Shown here: positions 59,332 through 64,000 of the stretch, piece by piece
Layout of the letters: each line of letters begins with the position of its first letter
Numbering within the stretch: the first letter of the stretch is position 1
DNA from: Haematococcus lacustris
Lineage: Eukaryota; Chlorophyta; Chlorophyceae; Chlamydomonadales; Haematococcaceae
Direction: 5' to 3'
DNA: 64,000 bases
Assembly (NCBI GenBank): GCA_030144725.1
Contig: JASKMD010000019.1
Location: 3,532,179 to 3,596,178, forward strand
The notes under the pieces: model-generated
Database searches by the model: none
Told to the model about the DNA's origin: nothing
What the model saw: the letters and a program-made list of their open reading frames with translations, nothing else
Translations under genes and position numbers: made by a program

Positions 59332-62300
59332 TTGTCTCTTGTGGTCTTGGTCCCTATCGCACTTTTCGTCCTTATGGACCCCGCCAAGCTCTTCAGCATC
59401 ACAATCATAGTCCTGATTTGCTCTTTGTCAGCACGGACATTAATAGAGATCCGGAAGAACATGGCTCGGGCTCGGCGCAGTAGCGGGTCTGCGCCAGGTC
59501 TGCAACTGGCCTACCGCGTGGACTGCATTGGTAAGCTTGAAGCGGGCCGTAGTAGGGATGCCATGTCATCACACCTCCGTCCTCTTCTCAGGCCCACCAC
59601 ACACTCATGTCAAGACATCCATGCAAGGCATACTGAGGTGTTGACCTGTGGGTAATGTAGGGCACCTTTAATGACCACAAAAGATCATGCCAATGGCCAT
59701 GACCTCTTATCAGGACAGCCTCCCTCCTCAGCATTCACCATCTTGCCACTGACATGGCACCGCCACCACACAGCTGCAGCTGACCTGCACCCCATTGGGC
59801 CATGATACATCCGCACCTTGAGGCCCCTTCTGCTGCTGTTGCTCCTGTTGCTGTCTGTAGGCTGGTAGGCTACCCTGCTGTTGGGCACCCAGCTGGGCAC
59901 TGCTGCCTTGTGCCCCTGCGCTTGCACCCAACCCCTGTGTGCTGCCTGCCTGCCTGCCTGACATGCCAGGTGACAGCATCCTGGTTGACATAGTGACCAG
60001 GGCTTTGGAGACGCAGGACCAGTACTTCGTAGTGAAGCAAACCATCCCAGGGCAAGTGAAACCAGCACCTTGGCCCTCAACCTTGAGCCTTCATTGCAGT
60101 CGAACACACTAATTGTGAACCACTACAAAACGGTGTTTTTGTCTGTGTGGAGTTCCCATCGCATGGCATGCACATGGCCTATACATGGCATACACATGGT
60201 CACGGTCGCCTACCACCTACAACATTGCCTGATCCCTGTGACAGGGCAATGCATAGATTTGGCATGACAATACATGCACTAATTGTAAGCTGATGACAGC
60301 TTCAAGTGGGGGGGGGGGGGGGCACACACTACTGTGCCACAGCAGGCTGCTGCTGCTGCTGCTGAGCCTTGGGTGGCTTGTCTCGCAGCCGCTTGTAGCC
60401 CAGGCAAGGGTACTCCTTGCCCTTGGCTGGCAGCTTCCCCTGCTCTGGCCAGTAGCACAGCTCCAGTGGGCGCCACTTGCTCTCCCCAATGCGCTGCATG
60501 TTCAATGCTGCATTGCAGTCCCTGTCCAGCCACCTTCCTGGCTGTGGTGCTGGCTTGGCTTTGGCAGCCTTGCCCTGGGCCTTGCCTTTGCCCTTGGGCT
60601 CAGCTGCCTCTAGCTCAGCCTTGGTGCGCTTGCTGCGCTTGGCTGGCAGGGGAGTGCTGGGTCCTGGCTCTGAGGCTGCTGCCAGTGTGGCTGCCTGGCT
60701 GCTGCGTGGGGCCTGGGGGGGCTTGCGGGGGGGCACTACTGGGCACCACATCATGCCCCGCACTGGCTGGTCACGCTGCTGGCTCCAGGCTGGGCGCAGC
60801 AGGCCAGGAGGTGATGTCACTCACTCTCGCACTTCCAAAAGGCACTTCAAAGGGCACTCCCAAAGGGCACTCCCAAAGGGCACTACTCCCAAAGGCTCTT
60901 CCAGGGCAAGTGAAACCAGCACAAAGGAGGACATCAAACCCTTGTCAACAGGGCGACCCAGGCAGCAGCTGTCCCCCTGCCGCCCTCCCCTCCAACATGT
61001 GCACCACTCTCTCTTACAAATGGCGCTGCCTGACCCCGGCGTGCAGGTCAGCGGCCGGGTTCTTCGCTGACCAGCCAGGTTCCCTGCCCCCGCACCTCCA
61101 CCGCAGCCAGACAGAGAGCTACACAGTGCTGCGGGGCGCCCTGTACTACAACCTGAATGGCCGGGAGGGGCGGGCAGAGGCTGGGGAGTCCTTTGATGTC
61201 CCCAAGGGTGAGGCGTAAAATCAGCAGCAACAGCAAATGGCAGGCAGGGGGTGGGGGTTGCCAAAAACGGGGTGTGGACAAGGGTCAAGGGTGGGGACCT
61301 GATGCGGCATGGACAGGGGCAATGACACCTCTGCATGGACACTACCATTGGGTTGTGGGCAGGGCCACCAAGGGCATGTCAGGGTCCCCAAGCAGGTTGC
61401 GTGTCACCTTGCTGCTGCTGCAGGCGTGCCGCATGTAGTGTGGACAGGGGTGGCAGCTGATGGCAGCAACGAGACAGTGGCCACCATCAAGGTCACCCCT
61501 GCAGGTAGGATGCCTAAGCAGATGCCATGCGTGTGCTGCCCTTTTCCCTTTGCTCCAGTCAACTCTACAGTGTAGCGTCAAAAACAGTCGTAATTCAGGG
61601 TGAGTTAAGGTAAGGTCAAGTATGAGGGCGGGTCTGGGGCGGGGCGGGGCGGGGCAGGGCGCATCCGGTTAGATCAGGTCGGGTTGGGTCAGTTCAGGTT
61701 TGAAAGTGCCCCAAGCAGTTACTGCCATCCTTATGACCTTATACCTCGTTGACTTCGCATATGCATGGCCCTCACAAGCACCTGTTAAAGCCCTGCCCTG
61801 CTTTGTGCACCACTCCTGGCTTGCGCAGATATGTGCGCAATCAAGCGAGACTGTGCTCAATTATATGCTTGAGTGCACATTGGCTGATGCCATGTTGTAA
61901 TGATGCACACTGGCGAATGCCATGTGATGGTGATGAGTTGCCTGGCCTGGCCTGGCCGCTGTGCGTTGATCAATAGGGCTGCCGGCAGAGGAGGCGTACG
62001 AGACCTTAGCTGGCCTGTCAAGGGATCATGGCTGCCTGGCACACGTCCCCATGCTGCAGACAGTGGCTTGGGCGGAGGCCCAGGTGCGTGCATGCGCTTG
62101 CATGGGCCAAGCAAGTAGCACACAGACCCGGCATACCTACCCACAGACGGGAGTGCCATGCAGCTGTGGGAGTACGGTGTGCACCGTGAACTTAACGCAA
62201 GCTTCATGGTGCATGCATGGTCACTGCAGATGGTTGAGGATGCTAGATCGCGGCAGGCTGTCAGGGTAGCTGCTGATGGTTAAGTGCTGACTCAATGCTG

Positions 62301-62679
62301 CTCCATCTGTTGCTTGTGCCTTGTGCCCTGCCTCCCCGCCATCACCTCCAGCCCTCACTCAACCTCTCACACCCAATCCTCATTCCACCCCTCACTCTTC
62401 TGTCCCGTGTCTCTCCTTCTCACACAGGACATGGAGCTCATGGTGGGGCCGGAGTTCATGCGCCCGGTGTCCCGCTTCGTGTTGGGACCGCTGGCCATGC
62501 TCATGGGGTACCAGGCGACGTACAAGGAGTACTCGTTGCTGAACAGGACCGAGTGGTTCAGGAATCGTGAGCTGCGGGAAGCCAACCCTTTCAGGCATGA
62601 CCAGGTGGCAAAGTACAAACAATGCGATGCGGACAAGCAGGGGCACTTGTACACTGCAAGTGACGCGGTGAAGCTGTGA
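59332..62679 (+). CDS. Membrane-anchored cupin-domain protein, 5' end and one internal part unresolved
   Basis: Supported exons are about 59332-59530, 59970 to about 60051, 61047-61207, 61424-61504 and 62428-62679 (TGA stop). Exon 1 has the hydrophobic stretch VLVPIALFVLMDPAKLFSIT and IIVLICSLSARTLIEIRKNM. Exon 2 starts GDSILVDIVTRALETQDQYF. The cupin has both motifs: HLHRSQTESYTVLRG (HxHx4Ex6G) and GESFDVPKGVPH (Gx5PxGx2H). These give a possible two-His/Glu metal site plus a third His. The last exon has RFVLGPLAMLMGYQATYKEY. Exon 2 joins exon 3 in phase only with the GC donor CCAGG/GCAAGT. That donor lies within the 22-bp duplication made by the family-2 insertion. Between 61504 and 62428 at least one exon is missing because the phases differ. 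The reaction and substrate are unknown. Confidence 0.65.
60069..60900 (-). mobile_element. Family-2 copy with 22-bp target-site duplication in the cupin gene
   Basis: An exact 22-bp direct repeat beginning CCAGGGCAAGTGAAACC lies at 60047-60068 and 60901-60922. The body has the shared end, the conserved block, a G-run of 14, the ORF 60329-60820, GGAGGTGATGTCACTCACTC and CACTCCCAAAGGG units. The left border lies at the junction of exon 2 and its intron. Confidence 0.9.
60329..60820 (-). pseudogene. TnpB/Fanzor-like C-terminal fragment, copy 3
   Basis: 163 codons, closely similar to 17129-17734: LLRPAWSQQRDQPVRGMMWC, the Pro/Lys-rich insert, GRWLDRDCNAALNMQRIG, RPLELCYWPEQGKLPAKG, CLGYKRLRDKPPKAQ and poly-Gln, TAG stop at 60329-60331. 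The ORF is cut at its 5' side by the end of the repeat copy, leaving only about 10 codons before the first shared residue. RuvC-I and RuvC-II are missing. Confidence 0.65.
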
Positions 62680-64000
62680 AGTGGGCCCTGTGGCCTTACT
62701 TGAAGCCCACCCATGGGGCAGGTGGCTGGACCAGGTCACCAACCCATGCCACAATTTGCAACGCAGTGGGGAGAGTGTGCAGCACTTCCTGGAGCTGTGC
62801 AGCTGGGAGGGCTTGGAGGCTTTGCCTGCCCCTGGCAAGGAGTAGCAGCAGGGCCTCAGGCATCTCGCCTCGCCGTGCGGTTGGTGGCTCAGTTAGTCCT
62901 GCGATGAGTGGAAGGTCATGGGTTTGACCCCACCTGACAACGTAACTTAGGAGGGTTGGTTTGCAAGGTGACCGCAAGGCCCAAGGCGCCATCTTACTGA
63001 GGGGCAGTCTTTCATTATCTTTCCAGGGCTACAAGTCAGGATAGAACGGCGCATGTTAATGAGAGACCGATCGCCTAGGCCTACATAGGCATCTTAGCCG
63101 ATGCAGCGGGTTCCACTGGGAGGTCAATCGATGGCAATGAGCGCTTGGGCCGTGTGGTGCGGGAGGTGCAGCCTTTGAAGCAGAGGGTAGCCTTTGGCTA
63201 CATGTCGGCCTGGTTGTGGCGGCGCGACGCCCGGGTTTAGGGGCGCGTGCACTGCAGCGCAGTCCACACGAGGACCGTGCTGCCTCAATGGGGCAGCACC
63301 CATCTAACCCTGCCAGCAGTTCAGCGCATTAGCCTCAACCGAAGATCGGATTTTGACGTAGCCGAGGACAGCCATTGATATTGCCCGGCCTTTGCGAGGG
63401 TTAAATCAAGCGCTGCATCTCGCTATGGTTGAGCTGCCGGGGCCACAGGATTTCGGAGTGAGTCGCGACGTCCCACGCTTTTTTGACCAGTTATACGAAT
63501 TGGCAGCAGCTTGTATCCGAAGACTCGTTCAGTGAGCGCTCGTCAGGCCATGATCGGCTTTAGATGTGGGTTCGGCCCAATCCTACAGGATGCACGGCGA
63601 GCGAGGTGCCTCTCCGCGCCAATGATCGCCAGAATTAAGTCTAGGGCTGTATTCTCCTCCACCGTAGAGGCTGCCACAACGACCCCACATGTCCAGGTCT
63701 GCGGCATGAGGGAGCATTGCCACCATGCAGGGTGGAAAACAGGTCCAGAACCCGTGCATGCAGGATGCTCCCGCAAAAAGTTCCCCTGGAAAGATTACAA
63801 GCCCCTCTGGTGCATCTGGAAAGGGCATGATTGACACGCAACCTCCCAGGGGTAGGTAAGCACTTGATCACTTCCCCTTGATCACATACCCTTGCACACA
63901 GTCCCCAATGCCTGTGGTGTGTGACATGTGCGCACATTGGACGAATCCCGGGCTAACAATACCATGCTCTAACTTCCATTCGCATGAATGGCTAGGTAAT
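62680..64000. other. 3' flank of the cupin gene and window end
   Basis: Holds a tRNA-derived SINE (62870-63025). From 63040 on there is moderately GC-rich sequence with several short open frames on both strands, none with a recognisable domain. Confidence 0.4.
62870..63025 (+). mobile_element. tRNA-derived SINE-like element
   Basis: TTGGTGGCTCAGTTAGT (A-box-like) is followed 34 bp later by ATGGGTTTGACCCCACC (B-box-like). The element ends GAGGGGCAGTCTTTCATTATCTTTCC, similar to the tail of 29601-29804. The anticodon and acceptor stems do not fold as a proper tRNA. No clear flanking duplication. Confidence 0.6.

Noticed and set aside
62870..62945. Possible tRNA gene
   Set aside because: A- and B-box-like motifs are present but the acceptor and anticodon stems do not pair; a SINE fits better.
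63511..63834. 107-codon plus-strand ORF near the window end
   Set aside because: No recognisable domain, no supporting splice sites, and overlapping open frames on the other strand.

Overview
The window looks like nuclear DNA of a chlorophyte green alga of the Chlamydomonas/Haematococcus type. This is inferred from content, not from a search. The DNA is rich in G+C and simple repeats. Genes are cut into many short exons whose acceptors mostly read TGCAG. One gene belongs to a large PAS/transmembrane (TmcB-like) family that I know from volvocine algae. No prokaryotic operon, rRNA gene, CRISPR array or canonical tRNA was seen.

Layout. (1) 575-4684, plus: the 3' part of a coiled-coil gene with a beta-rich C-terminal domain; all nine exons join in phase. 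(2) 5570 to about 35034, plus: one very large TmcB-like gene of about 54 exons and about 2,700-2,800 residues. It encodes an N-terminal block of about seven membrane helices, an alpha-helical linker, several PAS-type regions, a long low-complexity exon and a C-terminal membrane block. (3) 36.1-38.9 kb and 45.2-50.1 kb, plus: two related hAT-like elements, one short with a target-site duplication and nested insertions, the other carrying a frameshifted transposase gene. (4) 40564-44549, minus: a membrane-protein gene of unknown function. (5) 44.6-45.2 and 50.65-51.6 kb: fragments and one internally deleted copy of a TnpB/Fanzor-like gene. (6) 52073-57800, plus: a MYND zinc-finger gene whose exons all join in phase. 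(7) 59.3-62.68 kb, plus: a gene with membrane helices and a complete cupin domain.

The most unusual content is a dispersed repeat family, called family 2 here. Its longer members carry, on the minus strand, the C-terminal part of a TnpB/Fanzor-like protein (RuvC-III motif DRDCNAALNM). The copies share one end, are cut at different points at the other end, and several lie between direct repeats of 10-22 bp. That pattern is expected of target-primed retrotransposition, not of cut-and-paste movement. One copy is only 47 bp and sits in frame in a coding exon. Another duplicated an apparent GC splice donor. hAT-type MITEs, tRNA-derived SINEs, minisatellites and a (GGGCT)n satellite inside a transposase intron make up much of the remaining intronic and intergenic DNA.
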